Shown here in pieces: positions 38,446-45,934 of a DNA stretch of 64,000 bases. The DNA comes from VRUE01 sp963703335 (lineage in GTDB: Bacteria; Actinomycetota; Thermoleophilia; Solirubrobacterales; 70-9). A program made the translations under genes and the position numbers. Location of the stretch: NCBI GenBank assembly GCA_963703335.1, contig OY969812.1, forward strand, positions 1,798,001 through 1,862,000. The letters run 5' to 3'. How positions within the stretch are numbered: position 1 is the stretch's first letter; each line of letters opens with the position of its first letter. The notes under the pieces were generated by a model. The model had not been told where the DNA came from and searched no databases. It was given only the letters and a program-made list of their open reading frames with translations.

Positions 38446-38694
38446 ATGGCAGCGAAGTCCAAGAGGACCAAGACGACGCCCACTCAGCGCCGCGAGGCTG
38501 TGCGGCTGTTGCGGATTCTCGCTGAACGCGAAACGGACCCTGGCGGCAAGGGCTACACCGAAGGTGTCGCCGAGCTGATCGAAGAAGGGATCAGCCCGGT
38601 CCGAGAGTCCTATCTGGAAAGGCTGCGCCGCGCGGTCGCTGATGGCGATTCAGACAACCCTCCTGCCGCCGCCGGAACGCGAGGGAGGCGGTAA
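38446..38694 (+). CDS. Small basic protein before the integrase
   Basis: An 82-residue protein opening MAAKSKRTKTTPTQRREAVR, with helical segments and no membrane span. Its start region (CCGCCGGAACGCGAGGAGGACGGTAATGGC, 38421-38450) is nearly repeated before the integrase gene (38668-38698), including the ribosome site. The last codons of this gene are part of that second copy, and its stop overlaps the integrase ATG. It may be a DNA-binding accessory factor of recombination; no family recognised. Confidence 0.65.
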   Translation: MAAKSKRTKTTPTQRREAVRLLRILAERETDPGGKGYTEGVAELIEEGISPVRESYLERLRRAVADGDSDNPPAAAGTRGRR

Positions 38695-40322
38695 TGGCGG
38701 CCAGGCAGAAGGGCGAAGTGGTGGAGCGCGACTGGAAGAGCGGGCGCGGTTATGCCTTGCGCTTCCGGGCCTACGGCGAGCGCGAATACCTGACCCTCGG
38801 CTTCGAACGCGACGGCTGGACTTACGAGCGCGCCGAAGAAGAGCTGGAAAACATCCTCGCCGACATCCGGCGCGGCATCTGGGTCTCGCCGAAGAAGAAG
38901 AAGCGCCGGACGGCGGAGGCCGATGAGGAGGGAGGCGAGGTGCCGATCTTCGGCCCCTTCGCCCGTCAGCTCGTCGCGTCGCGCAAGGGCCAGGTCAGCG
39001 AGAACCACATCGTCTTCTTGAACTGGACGTTGGGGCACCTGCTGCCCTACTTCGGCGACTGGCCACTTCAGGACATCGACGTCCAGGCCGTCGACGCCTA
39101 CCGCCATCACAAGGTGCAGGAGTCCGAAGCGAGGCAGCGGGCGATCGAGCGGCGAAAGCCGCTGCGCAATGAGCACGACCAAGTTCTTCGCCCGCTCTCG
39201 GCGACCTCAATCAACCACTCGATCGACACCTTGCAGTGGGTTCTCTCGATCGCGCTCGAATACAAACTCGTCCCCGAGAACGTGGCCGCCGGGAAGCGGC
39301 GGCGGCTGAAGGCGCCACCGAAGCCTCCCGTTCACCTCGACACCGCCGAGCAGATCGAGGCGCTGATCGACGCCGCCGAAGAGCTTGATCACGACCTGCG
39401 GTTCAGCCTGAGCGAACGCAAGGCGATCGTCGCCACCTTCGTCTTCGCCGGGCCTCGCGCACTGGAGGTCGGCCACATGCTCTGGCGCGATGTCGATCTC
39501 GCCAGCGGGCGACTTTTCATCGGCCGCTCAAAGACGCAGGCCGGGCTGCGGGAGATCAAGATGCTGCCGGTCCTGCGCGACATCCTGGCCACGCACAAGG
39601 CGTCGGCCCCCAAAAGCGGTCCCGACGATCTCGTCTTCCCGACCTCCACCGGCGGGCGCCGAGACAAGGACAACCTCCGCAGTCGGGTGCTGGCCGCCGT
39701 CTTCAAGCGCGCCAGCGAGCTGCTCGAAGAGCGCGGGCGCGTCCCGCTGCCGAAGGGACTCTCCCCGCACAAGCTGCGGCATACCTTCGCCTCGGTCCTG
39801 ATCGCCTGTGGTGAGGACCCGATCTCTGTGATGAAGCAGCTGGGCCACACCGACCCCGCCTTCACCCTGCGCATCTACGCTCACATGATGAGCCGCGAGC
39901 CCGGCGAGCGGGCGCGGCTGAAGGCGCTGGTCAACGGCGAACGGGTCGTCGCGATCCCCCGGCCTGCGGAGCCACCCCGCCTGTTGGACTGCGCTGCCTA
40001 TGAGCTGCCGATCCTGCGGGCGCTCGCCGAGCGCGACGACCGCGCGACCCGCCGCGAGATTCGGGCCGCGGTGTCGGAGGACGTAGCTGATCTCCTCACG
40101 GATCTTGACCGCGAGACGCTGCCCTGCGGAGAACCGCGCTGGGAGGCCAGGTTCGACAAGGCGCGGTCGAAGCTCACGCGGGCCGGTTGTCTGAAGGCCG
40201 ACTCGCCGCGTGGGGTTTGGGAGCTCGCCGGCCCTGGGTTTGAGCGGCTGCGAGCCGCCGGCTCCCCGCGCCGCCTCCGGCGGCCACGAGCCGAGGTCCA
40301 AACCGGGGCGTTGGCCGCATGA
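38694..40322 (+). CDS. int: Tyrosine integrase fused to a C-terminal Mrr_N-like winged helix
   Basis: A 542-residue site-specific recombinase. An N-terminal arm-binding domain and core-binding domain (about 85-190) precede the catalytic domain with Arg in AGPRALEVGHML (about 252), HKLRHTFASVL (about 359-369), QLGHTDPAF and the nucleophile Tyr in RIYAHMM (about 392). After the normal end at ~420, about 115 more residues form YELPILRALAERDDRATRRE and on to RGVWELAGPGFERL, which closely resembles the Mrr N-terminal winged-helix domain and the same domain in the gene at 40609-41124. An integrase with this extra DNA-binding domain is unusual. It presumably integrates the element at the nearby tRNA gene. 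Confidence 0.93.
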   Translation: MAARQKGEVVERDWKSGRGYALRFRAYGEREYLTLGFERDGWTYERAEEELENILADIRRGIWVSPKKKKRRTAEADEEGGEVPIFGPFARQLVASRKGQVSENHIVFLNWTLGHLLPYFGDWPLQDIDVQAVDAYRHHKVQESEARQRAIERRKPLRNEHDQVLRPLSATSINHSIDTLQWVLSIALEYKLVPENVAAGKRRRLKAPPKPPVHLDTAEQIEALIDAAEELDHDLRFSLSERKAIVATFVFAGPRALEVGHMLWRDVDLASGRLFIGRSKTQAGLREIKMLPVLRDILATHKASAPKSGPDDLVFPTSTGGRRDKDNLRSRVLAAVFKRASELLEERGRVPLPKGLSPHKLRHTFASVLIACGEDPISVMKQLGHTDPAFTLRIYAHMMSREPGERARLKALVNGERVVAIPRPAEPPRLLDCAAYELPILRALAERDDRATRREIRAAVSEDVADLLTDLDRETLPCGEPRWEARFDKARSKLTRAGCLKADSPRGVWELAGPGFERLRAAGSPRRLRRPRAEVQTGALAA

Positions 40323-40612
40323 GCACAGAGCACGACACCCGCTGGATCAGCGCCGAGGACACGATCCAAGTGAAGACCCTCCGCGACTTCGTCTTGCAGG
40401 CCCTGCACCACGATGCGATCCGCGACGAGCTGATCGAGCGGATGGCCGTCTGGGCTGAGAACGGGCGGCTTGATGTCGACTACCTGGCGGCCTTTCTGCC
40501 CGGCCTGATCGACGATGTGCTCGGGGTCACGGTCAAAGAAGACTGGATGGCGATCGCCGCGCTGTTGATCGAGGACATGCGCGAGTCGCTGCTGGAAGGA
40601 GCCGAACAATGA
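40319..40612 (+). CDS. Small acidic helical protein, family X copy 1
   Basis: A 97-residue protein that resembles residues ~50-125 of the gene product at 41422-41811. Shared features are an IxVxxLRxF start, a DDA/HDA helix, a LP(G/S) turn and a C-terminal EDWxAxAxxL(I/V)xxxRE. It overlaps the integrase and the next gene by 4 bp each. It has no membrane span or signal. With its acidic, all-helical pattern it may be a protein-binding regulator. I do not recognise the family. Confidence 0.65.
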   Translation: MSTEHDTRWISAEDTIQVKTLRDFVLQALHHDAIRDELIERMAVWAENGRLDVDYLAAFLPGLIDDVLGVTVKEDWMAIAALLIEDMRESLLEGAEQ

Positions 40613-41124
40613 GCCCGCAGTGGATCGAGGTCGACGACGAGGTGATGGCGATCGTCAAGGATCAGGCCGAGCCCTTCGTTGACAGCCCGAACGACGCGCT
40701 CCGCCAGCTCCTCGGCTTGAAGCCGGTTGAGGGCAAGGATTGCGCGCGGCTGCCATCGGCGCGCCCGCCAAGTCCGCGGCGGCGGCGGGCCGCAGCGGGA
40801 GACTTGCTGCCGATGTCTGAGTACGAGTTGCCGCTCCTGCGAGCCCTCTCGCAGTTGGGTGGCTCGGCACCTCGCTCGAAGGTCAGGGAGGAGGTCGAGC
40901 GGCTGCTGGCCGACAAGTTGACCGAGCTGGATCGGCAGCCGCTGGAGAGCGGAGAGGTGCGTTGGTCGAACCGGCTCGGCTTCGCCCGCATCCGGGCAAT
41001 CGAGCGCGGCAACCTACGCTCGGGATCGCTGCGGGGCATCTGGGAGCTGAGCGATGCGGGCATCGAGCGGCTCGGCCAACTTGAGGTCGAGGCAGCATCG
41101 CGAGAGGGCGGGGTGCCAGCATGA
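40609..41124 (+). CDS. Mrr_N-like winged-helix protein
   Basis: A 171-residue protein in two parts. Residues 1-40 (WIEVDDEVMAIVKDQAEPFV, then NDALRQLLGL) resemble the ribbon-helix-helix-like SeqA/Mrr-associated N-terminus. Residues 68-155 (YELPLLRALSQLGGSAPRSK to GIWELSDAGIERL) form an Mrr N-terminal winged helix, also present at the C-terminus of the integrase. No endonuclease domain is attached, so it should act as a DNA-binding factor, perhaps at the same sites as the integrase tail. Overlaps both neighbours. Confidence 0.75.
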   Translation: MSPQWIEVDDEVMAIVKDQAEPFVDSPNDALRQLLGLKPVEGKDCARLPSARPPSPRRRRAAAGDLLPMSEYELPLLRALSQLGGSAPRSKVREEVERLLADKLTELDRQPLESGEVRWSNRLGFARIRAIERGNLRSGSLRGIWELSDAGIERLGQLEVEAASREGGVPA

Positions 41125-41459
41125 GCGCGAGCGGATTCGCCTTTTGGCTGATCGTCGGCCTGCTCGCCTTCTGGCTCTTGGGAGGCATCGTTGCGCGCCT
41201 CGGCGGGCTGCTGTTCGTCCTCGCCGGCATCGTCAGCCTCGCCCTCTACCCGAACGCGGGCGCGGTGCTCTTGATCGCGATGGGCGCCCTCATGTGGCTC
41301 GTCGGCCACTGGCACTTCGCCCTGCGCCACCACGAATACAAGAGCCCCCTGGCCCGCTACGTCTTCTGCCGCTGGGGTCCGGCCTGGCTCGACCCCACCG
41401 CGAACTGGGCGAGCCCCGTGGTTGATCGAACCGAGGTGGAAGACCATCGTGGAAGCTAG
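41121..41459 (+). CDS. Small membrane protein
   Basis: A 112-residue protein with three hydrophobic stretches (about 6-25, 27-43 and 46-64) followed by a His/Trp-rich segment GHWHFALRHHEYKSP and a tail with Trp-Gly-Pro-Ala-Trp. Such layouts occur in many ICE genes of unknown role. It overlaps the Mrr_N-like gene by 4 bp. Function unknown. Confidence 0.65.
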   Translation: MSASGFAFWLIVGLLAFWLLGGIVARLGGLLFVLAGIVSLALYPNAGAVLLIAMGALMWLVGHWHFALRHHEYKSPLARYVFCRWGPAWLDPTANWASPVVDRTEVEDHRGS

Positions 41460-41811
41460 CTTCCCCAAGACGCTGCGCGCCTGGCTGTGGCGAGCAAGGC
41501 GCCGCCGGAAATGTGTGGCGGAGGATCCGCCTGCTGTCCCCGAGCAGCGAGTGACCACAAAGGGCGACAGGATCGATGTAGCCATGCTTCGCGGCTTCCT
41601 GAAGCGGGCGCTGGAGGACGACGCCGTCACCGACGATGTCAATGATCTGCTTTTCGAGCACATCGTCGTCGGCAGCGTCTGCGCCTCCGTCCTCGCCGAG
41701 AGCCTGCCCTCCTATGTCAGCGAGATCCTCGACGCTGCCACGCACGAGGACTGGCGGGCGGTGGCCGACGAGCTGGTCGCCGAGGCGCGCGAAGTCAACG
41801 GAGAGGTCTAG
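41422..41811 (+). CDS. Helical protein, family X copy 2
   Basis: Up to 129 residues if it begins at the ATG at 41422, which overlaps the preceding gene by 38 bp; a later start near 41584 (MLRGFLKRALEDDAVTDD) would give only the conserved part. That part resembles the product of 40319-40612 over its whole length. The N-terminal extension is basic and not shared. It seems to be a duplicated module: Mrr_N plus family X occurs twice in a row here. Function unknown. Confidence 0.6.
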   Translation: MIEPRWKTIVEASFPKTLRAWLWRARRRRKCVAEDPPAVPEQRVTTKGDRIDVAMLRGFLKRALEDDAVTDDVNDLLFEHIVVGSVCASVLAESLPSYVSEILDAATHEDWRAVADELVAEAREVNGEV

Positions 41812-42206
41812 TGGCCAGCGTGCGCGAGATCGTCGTCTATCTCCCGGCCGGCGGCAATCGCGCGACCGCCGACATCGCCGGGGGCTCGGCGATCGTCGGC
41901 CAACCCGAGCTCCTCTCCGACGAGGTGACGATCTACTTCGAGGGAGCCATTTATGACCAGCACAACGTCCGCACGCTCGCCGACCGGGCGAAGCACGCCG
42001 CCGGGCGGATGATCGAGCAATACCCGACCATCGCGACCCGGGTGGTTCCCCGCGAGGCGCTGATTGCCGTTGGGACCTTCGACCTTCGCGAAGGGCGAGT
42101 CATGCTCACCGGCCCCAGCTCCGAAAGGGCCGTCGCAGAGTGGCTCGGCACGGCCCAGCTCGACCCGGCTGAGCTTCAGCCCAGCGAGGAGTCAGGGCAC
42201 AGATAA
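41811..42206 (+). CDS. Hypothetical protein, 131 residues
   Basis: The gene begins at a GTG that overlaps the previous stop by one base. The product is an alternating alpha/beta protein without membrane span: REIVVYLPAGG, then EVTIYFEGAIYDQHNVRTLADRAKHAAGRMI, then a TFDLREGRVMLTGPSSERAVAEWL segment. It is the last gene of the rightward run that began at 24793. I do not recognise the family. Confidence 0.6.
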   Translation: MASVREIVVYLPAGGNRATADIAGGSAIVGQPELLSDEVTIYFEGAIYDQHNVRTLADRAKHAAGRMIEQYPTIATRVVPREALIAVGTFDLREGRVMLTGPSSERAVAEWLGTAQLDPAELQPSEESGHR

Positions 42207-42235
42207 GCCGAGCTGCCGTCGCGCTCAGCTACGGC

Positions 42236-43183
42236 TCAGCTCGCGCTCAGAAGGTCATCGAAAAAGCGTCGAACAACATCCTCGCCATCGGCCTGCATCA
42301 GCTCGTAGGCGCCGAAGCGGAACACCTCGTAGCCGGCCATGCGGATGCGTCGATCCTCGCTCACCATCTCTGCGTACAGGCGAGGCGATGGGGTCTCCCC
42401 GCTGGAGCCGACGTTCTCTGCGTAGTGGTGCCTACCGTCGACCTCGATCACGATTCGCCTGCGGTCTGACGGCAGCAGAAGAAAGTCCATGCGCTGGCGG
42501 ACCAGTTCGCCACCCGGCATCGCCTTCAGCTCGCGAGCCGTGTACGGGTCGTAGTGGAGATACACCTGTGGCACCAGCGCGGGCCCTGACTCGCCGCCGT
42601 CAGGCCCGTATCTCTCGCAGTAAGTCCGAAACAGAAGCCGCTCGACATCGCTTGCGAGGGACTGAGCGAGGCGCTTGTACAACTCCCGGTCGGGCTCATC
42701 CGGCCCCGGGTTCCGGTCTTTCCACCAGGCCACCAACTCCCCCCAGGTCAGCCCCGCTGGAGACAGCGGTCGGTCATAGACCAGGCAGCGATCGGCGCCC
42801 TCGACGATCTCGATGGTGTTGCTCACTGCGTCCGCCAGGACGATCCGGGGCTTCGGTCCGTCCGCGGCGAAGATCAGGTTCTTCATCTCGCCGTCGACTC
42901 CGCGCAGGCCACTGCCGGCGATCAGCTCGGCAAGCCCCTCCTCGTCTGGATGCTCGTCCAAAACCCGCTGGGCGATCTCGATCATCTGGGGGAGCTGAAC
43001 GCCGCCCAGCCGGTTGCGGACATAGATCCGCTTCGAGTTATGAGTCCAGGCTCCCTCGACTACCGGCATCCCAAAGCGGTCGCATGCCGCCTCCAGTTCG
43101 TATTCCTTGTAGGCACCCCAAAGCACCTCGGCGATCGCATCTCGCAGGACATAGGCGGTCGTGCGCTGAGTTTGCTCGCTCAT
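42236..43183 (-). CDS. PD-(D/E)XK-like nuclease with AbiJ-type N-terminus, candidate defence effector
   Basis: A 315-residue protein. The C-terminal ~90 residues have a restriction-like nuclease core: RMDFLLLPSDRRRIVIEVDG followed by RHHYA, with the Asp, Glu-x-Asp and His expected of a Vsr/DUF559-type active site, then a helix and VFRFGAYEL. The N-terminal region (YVLRDAIAEVLWGAYKEYEL) resembles N-terminal domains of AbiJ-type abortive-infection proteins. The middle is helical. This arrangement is seen in anti-phage effectors that cut nucleic acid after sensing infection. It overlaps a 43-residue membrane-protein gene by 4 bp. Function inferred, not shown. Confidence 0.65.
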   Translation of the reverse strand: MSEQTQRTTAYVLRDAIAEVLWGAYKEYELEAACDRFGMPVVEGAWTHNSKRIYVRNRLGGVQLPQMIEIAQRVLDEHPDEEGLAELIAGSGLRGVDGEMKNLIFAADGPKPRIVLADAVSNTIEIVEGADRCLVYDRPLSPAGLTWGELVAWWKDRNPGPDEPDRELYKRLAQSLASDVERLLFRTYCERYGPDGGESGPALVPQVYLHYDPYTARELKAMPGGELVRQRMDFLLLPSDRRRIVIEVDGRHHYAENVGSSGETPSPRLYAEMVSEDRRIRMAGYEVFRFGAYELMQADGEDVVRRFFDDLLSAS

Positions 43184-43311
43184 GGCTTCGGGGCCGGCGT
43201 TTCGTCGCGGCGCCGGCCATGCCAGCGATCACGGATCTGGATGATGGCGAGCACGATGGCCGCTGAGCCATTGGCCGTCGAGACGATCAGCGCGATCGTG
43301 GGCAACTCCAT
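43180..43311 (-). CDS. 43-residue membrane protein coupled to the nuclease gene
   Basis: Reads MELPTIALIVSTANGSAAIV followed by LAIIQIRDRWHGRRRDE. It is one membrane helix (about 5-25) with a basic C-terminal tail. A strong ribosome site (GAGAGGGG) precedes the ATG, and the stop overlaps the nuclease start, so it is very likely translated. Small membrane proteins coupled to toxic effectors can be toxins, antitoxins or sensors; nothing here decides which. It is 15 bp downstream of the sigma-like gene. Confidence 0.6.
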   Translation of the reverse strand: MELPTIALIVSTANGSAAIVLAIIQIRDRWHGRRRDETPAPKP

Positions 43312-43326
43312 CGCGATCCACCCCTC

Positions 43327-44445
43327 TCACGCCGCGGCGTCGATGGAGACGATTCGCCGACCGTCCGGCAGGCGCCCACCGGGGTGACTCGCGGCCAGGC
43401 TCTGCGCCCGCGCCCGATCTCGCACACGTCCCAACCCGAGCAGCGCCGAGAAGAACAGGTCGTCGTCGTGGAGCTTCTTCTCCGCTTGGACCTTGTGGTT
43501 GTAGATCGTGCTCTCGCTGACCCCACGGCGATCGGCGAGGACGGGCACGGCGGCTTCCTCGAAGAAGTAGCCGGTGATCACCTCGCGCTGGCGTTGGGGC
43601 AGACGCCCCACGGCCGCCTGGCAGGCATCCCTGACGGCGTCGTTCTGGAAGAAGTCCTCGACGACGTCGAAGACGTCGCGCATGTGGACCTGGGTGCGCC
43701 AGGCGCGCAGCCCACCACGGTCACTCAGGACCGGCCCCTCCATCCGCTCGAAGCCGGCGAGGGCCTGCTGGATCGCCTCTGCCTCGGCGGCGGAGTGCTT
43801 GGAGGCGGCCACCTCCGGCAGGTCGCCCCGCAGCTTGTCGAGGGCGCGATAGGCGATCGTCTCCCGCAGCCAGGGGAAAAGCCGGTCCGGCGGCGGCGTC
43901 GGGAACTTGAACAGCGCCTCCAGCGCCGCCTCGCGGGTGACATCGAAGAGCTGCTGGCGTTCGACGTGCTGGATCATCCTCGCCTCGGCTCGGTTTCCCC
44001 AGTTCATGTCCTTGAGGCCGCCGTCGAGCCCGGAGCGCGCATCCATGAACGCCTTGCTGACGGTGCGGCGCACCGGCTCGAAGACGAGCATCAGGAAGAT
44101 CAGAAGGTGCTCGTTGTCGGCGGGTTGGCGCTGGGCGGCGATGATCAGCGGTTCGAGGAAGCGCTGCTTTTCCTCGTAGCCCATCATCTTCTCGATCCAA
44201 TCCCATTCGCCGACGAGGCGACTGACGGCCTCGCCGTGGGGAAGCCGCTCGAGGGCGGCCATGCGGCGGATCAGTGCCGCGGTCTGCCGGTCGTGCGCCT
44301 CGAAGGTCTTTTTGTGAGCTGGCGGGATGAGCGCGAGCTCGCGGCTCGTGACCTCCGGCTCGGCGTTTTCTTCGCGTACGCGCCGCTGGCTCGATTCGAA
44401 GTCGGGCCTCCAGCGGCTGTCTATGGTGCGGTCAAAGTTCGGCAT
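43327..44445 (-). CDS. Sigma-like protein with region-4 helix-turn-helix
   Basis: A 372-residue protein with ribosome site GGAAGGGG before the ATG. The C-terminal part has RLPQRQREVITGYFFEEAAV followed by PVLADRRGVSESTIYNHKVQAEKKL (about 285-330), the pattern of sigma-70 region 4. The centre (PWLRETIAYRALDKLRGDLPE) resembles part of region 2. The N-terminal ~180 residues are helical and unlike known sigma factors. As the first gene of the three-gene unit with the membrane peptide and nuclease, it may control that unit or detect phage take-over of transcription. Confidence 0.7.
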   Translation of the reverse strand: MPNFDRTIDSRWRPDFESSQRRVREENAEPEVTSRELALIPPAHKKTFEAHDRQTAALIRRMAALERLPHGEAVSRLVGEWDWIEKMMGYEEKQRFLEPLIIAAQRQPADNEHLLIFLMLVFEPVRRTVSKAFMDARSGLDGGLKDMNWGNRAEARMIQHVERQQLFDVTREAALEALFKFPTPPPDRLFPWLRETIAYRALDKLRGDLPEVAASKHSAAEAEAIQQALAGFERMEGPVLSDRGGLRAWRTQVHMRDVFDVVEDFFQNDAVRDACQAAVGRLPQRQREVITGYFFEEAAVPVLADRRGVSESTIYNHKVQAEKKLHDDDLFFSALLGLGRVRDRARAQSLAASHPGGRLPDGRRIVSIDAAA

Positions 44446-44473
44446 CTTGTGCCCCTTCCGTTGTAGAGGATCA

Positions 44474-44491
44474 GGCGGACCCTTGTCCGCC
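44474..44491. promoter_or_regulatory. GGCGGAC/GTCCGCC hairpin before the sigma-like gene
   Basis: A perfect 7-bp inverted repeat with a 4-base loop lies 29 bp before the ATG at 44445, in the 5' leader of the gene. It could be an operator for one of the neighbouring XRE regulators or an mRNA hairpin. Further upstream GATTTTGC occurs twice on the minus strand (near 44533-44557). Confidence 0.4.
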
Positions 44492-44663
44492 CCTTCACCC
44501 GCACAAAGCGAGGCGAATCTCTAGTCGGGCGCAAAATCGGCGCTCCGGCAAAATCTGGGGGGCCGTGTGTGGCACGTGGCCGGAATCGAGGCCGCTCTGA
44601 GGCCCAGAGGTAAGGGTCGGGACGGCCTCGGCTGTGTTCGGCGCGTGTCGCCGCTCGCCGGGG

Positions 44664-44945
44664 CTAGCCCTCGGTGAGGGTGTAGTCCTGCGGATCGGAC
44701 TCCAAGATGCGGCCCGGCTTCCAGATGATCCCCTCGACAAGCGCGCTGGGCGTGGTCGACAGTGCGCCCGCCATCCTGATTACGACGTCGAAGTAGGGCA
44801 GGACATTTCCGTTCTCCACCTTGCTGATCATGGCGGTGCTGACCGCCGAACGATCAGCCATCACCTCTTGAGAGAAACCGGCCTCCTCCCGGAGCCGCAT
44901 GACGTTGCTGGCAAACCGAGTGTGGGCGGCGTCAGGGAACGTCAT
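44664..44945 (-). CDS. XRE-family regulator, tandem copy 4
   Basis: A 93-residue helix-turn-helix protein (RLREEAGFSQEVMADRSAVS, then TAMISKVENGNVLPYFDVVIRMAGAL) with a C-terminal extension carrying EGIIWKPGRI. This (G)I-x-W/Y-x-PG motif also ends the other three adjacent XRE proteins. The extension could be a dimerisation or ligand element. Its ATG overlaps the stop of copy 3. Confidence 0.85.
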   Translation of the reverse strand: MTFPDAAHTRFASNVMRLREEAGFSQEVMADRSAVSTAMISKVENGNVLPYFDVVIRMAGALSTTPSALVEGIIWKPGRILESDPQDYTLTEG

Positions 44946-45241
44946 GGCTGGTCCGGCTCGGATACCTCAAACCCGCCCTCTACGACCACGGTGTAGCCGG
45001 GGTTCCAGCCGATGCCGGTGGCCAGTTCGTCGAGGGACACCGAGAGGCACCCGGCCAGCTTGACGGCGGTGTCGATGCGGGGGAGGCGCTGACCTCGCTC
45101 CAGCAGGCTGATCTCGGTCCGGTGGAGGGAGGCCCGGTAGCCCAGCTCCATTTGAGTGAGGCCAGCCCGCTCGCGCAAGCGCTCCAAGTTTTCTCCGAAG
45201 CGGGTCTTCATTTCGGGAGCCGGCGGGGCGACTGAGGTCAC
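44942..45241 (-). CDS. XRE-family regulator, tandem copy 3
   Basis: A 99-residue helix-turn-helix protein. The GTG at 45241 is chosen as start because it overlaps the stop of copy 2 (GTGA); an internal ATG at 45211 is a possible alternative. The DNA-binding part is RLRERAGLTQMELGYRASLH followed by RTEISLLERGQRLPRIDTAVKLAG, then DELATGIGWNPGYTV, the shared C-terminal motif. All four proteins differ in the recognition helix, so they probably bind different operators. Confidence 0.85.
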   Translation of the reverse strand: MTSVAPPAPEMKTRFGENLERLRERAGLTQMELGYRASLHRTEISLLERGQRLPRIDTAVKLAGCLSVSLDELATGIGWNPGYTVVVEGGFEVSEPDQP

Positions 45242-45615
45242 AATCCCACCTCCCACTCGGCGAGGCGCTTGTCGCCGACCACGAAGAAACCCGGTACCGG
45301 GCAGGCGGGTGGCTCAGGTCGATGCTCCCGCGGGGGTTGGTCTTTGGTCTCTTTGAATGCGTAGCGACCCAGGATGACCCTGCCGGGCCTCCACCGCATG
45401 CCTTTCAAGAGCTCGCGCATGGGGATCTCCAGCGCGGTGGCTACTTTGAGCAGCGCCTCCGCCTTGGGCATTCGCTCGGCGCGCTCAAAGTGACCAGCGG
45501 CATTCCGGTGCAGGTCGCCGCGCCACCCCATCTCTTCTTGTGAGATTCCGAGCCTCAGTCGATGTTGCTTCACGGTGTCCCCGAAGCGCCGAAGGATGAT
45601 GATGCTGTCGCTCAC
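45238..45615 (-). CDS. XRE-family regulator, tandem copy 2
   Basis: A 125-residue helix-turn-helix protein (QHRLRLGISQEEMGWRGDLH, then RNAAGHFERAERMPKAEALLKVA) with ELLKGMRWRPGRVILG, the shared C-terminal motif, and then a 40-residue Pro-rich extension unique to this copy. Its ATG overlaps the stop of copy 1 (ATGA). The turn residues depart from the usual TxTxISxxERG (here HRNAAGHFERA), so its DNA binding may be altered. Confidence 0.82.
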   Translation of the reverse strand: MSDSIIILRRFGDTVKQHRLRLGISQEEMGWRGDLHRNAAGHFERAERMPKAEALLKVATALEIPMRELLKGMRWRPGRVILGRYAFKETKDQPPREHRPEPPACPVPGFFVVGDKRLAEWEVGL

Positions 45616-45899
45616 TTGTCCCGTACCTCCACGCTGGGTTCGTCGGTTACTTCGTAGCGGCCCGGCTTGAATCCGCCCGGCCGATACCTGATGCCTTCGA
45701 GCAGTTCACTCGGCTCGATTTCAAGGCCGCCCGCGAGCCTCACTATTGAGTCAAGGCGCGGCTGCCTGTCGCCGCGCTCGAGGTGCGTGACCGTGGTCTT
45801 ATGCATGCCGCTGAGGAACGCAAGCTCCTCTTGTGAGAGGTCGGCTCGCCGGCGCTGCCGGTCCAAGACGAGCGCGAAGTGTCTGCTTAGCTCAGACAC
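45612..45899 (-). CDS. XRE-family regulator, tandem copy 1
   Basis: A 95-residue helix-turn-helix protein (DRQRRRADLSQEELAFLSGM, then HKTTVTHLERGDRQPRLDSIVRLAG) with ELLEGIRYRPGGFKPG, the shared C-terminal motif. It is the first of four head-to-tail XRE genes with 1-4 bp overlaps, all on one transcript. The long inverted repeat at 45935-46031 lies just before it and may be its operator or a leader structure. Confidence 0.85.
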   Translation of the reverse strand: MSELSRHFALVLDRQRRRADLSQEELAFLSGMHKTTVTHLERGDRQPRLDSIVRLAGGLEIEPSELLEGIRYRPGGFKPGRYEVTDEPSVEVRDK

Positions 45900-45934
45900 G
45901 GTTGGCCTCTTGCTGGCGTCCCGCCCGTTGCCGA

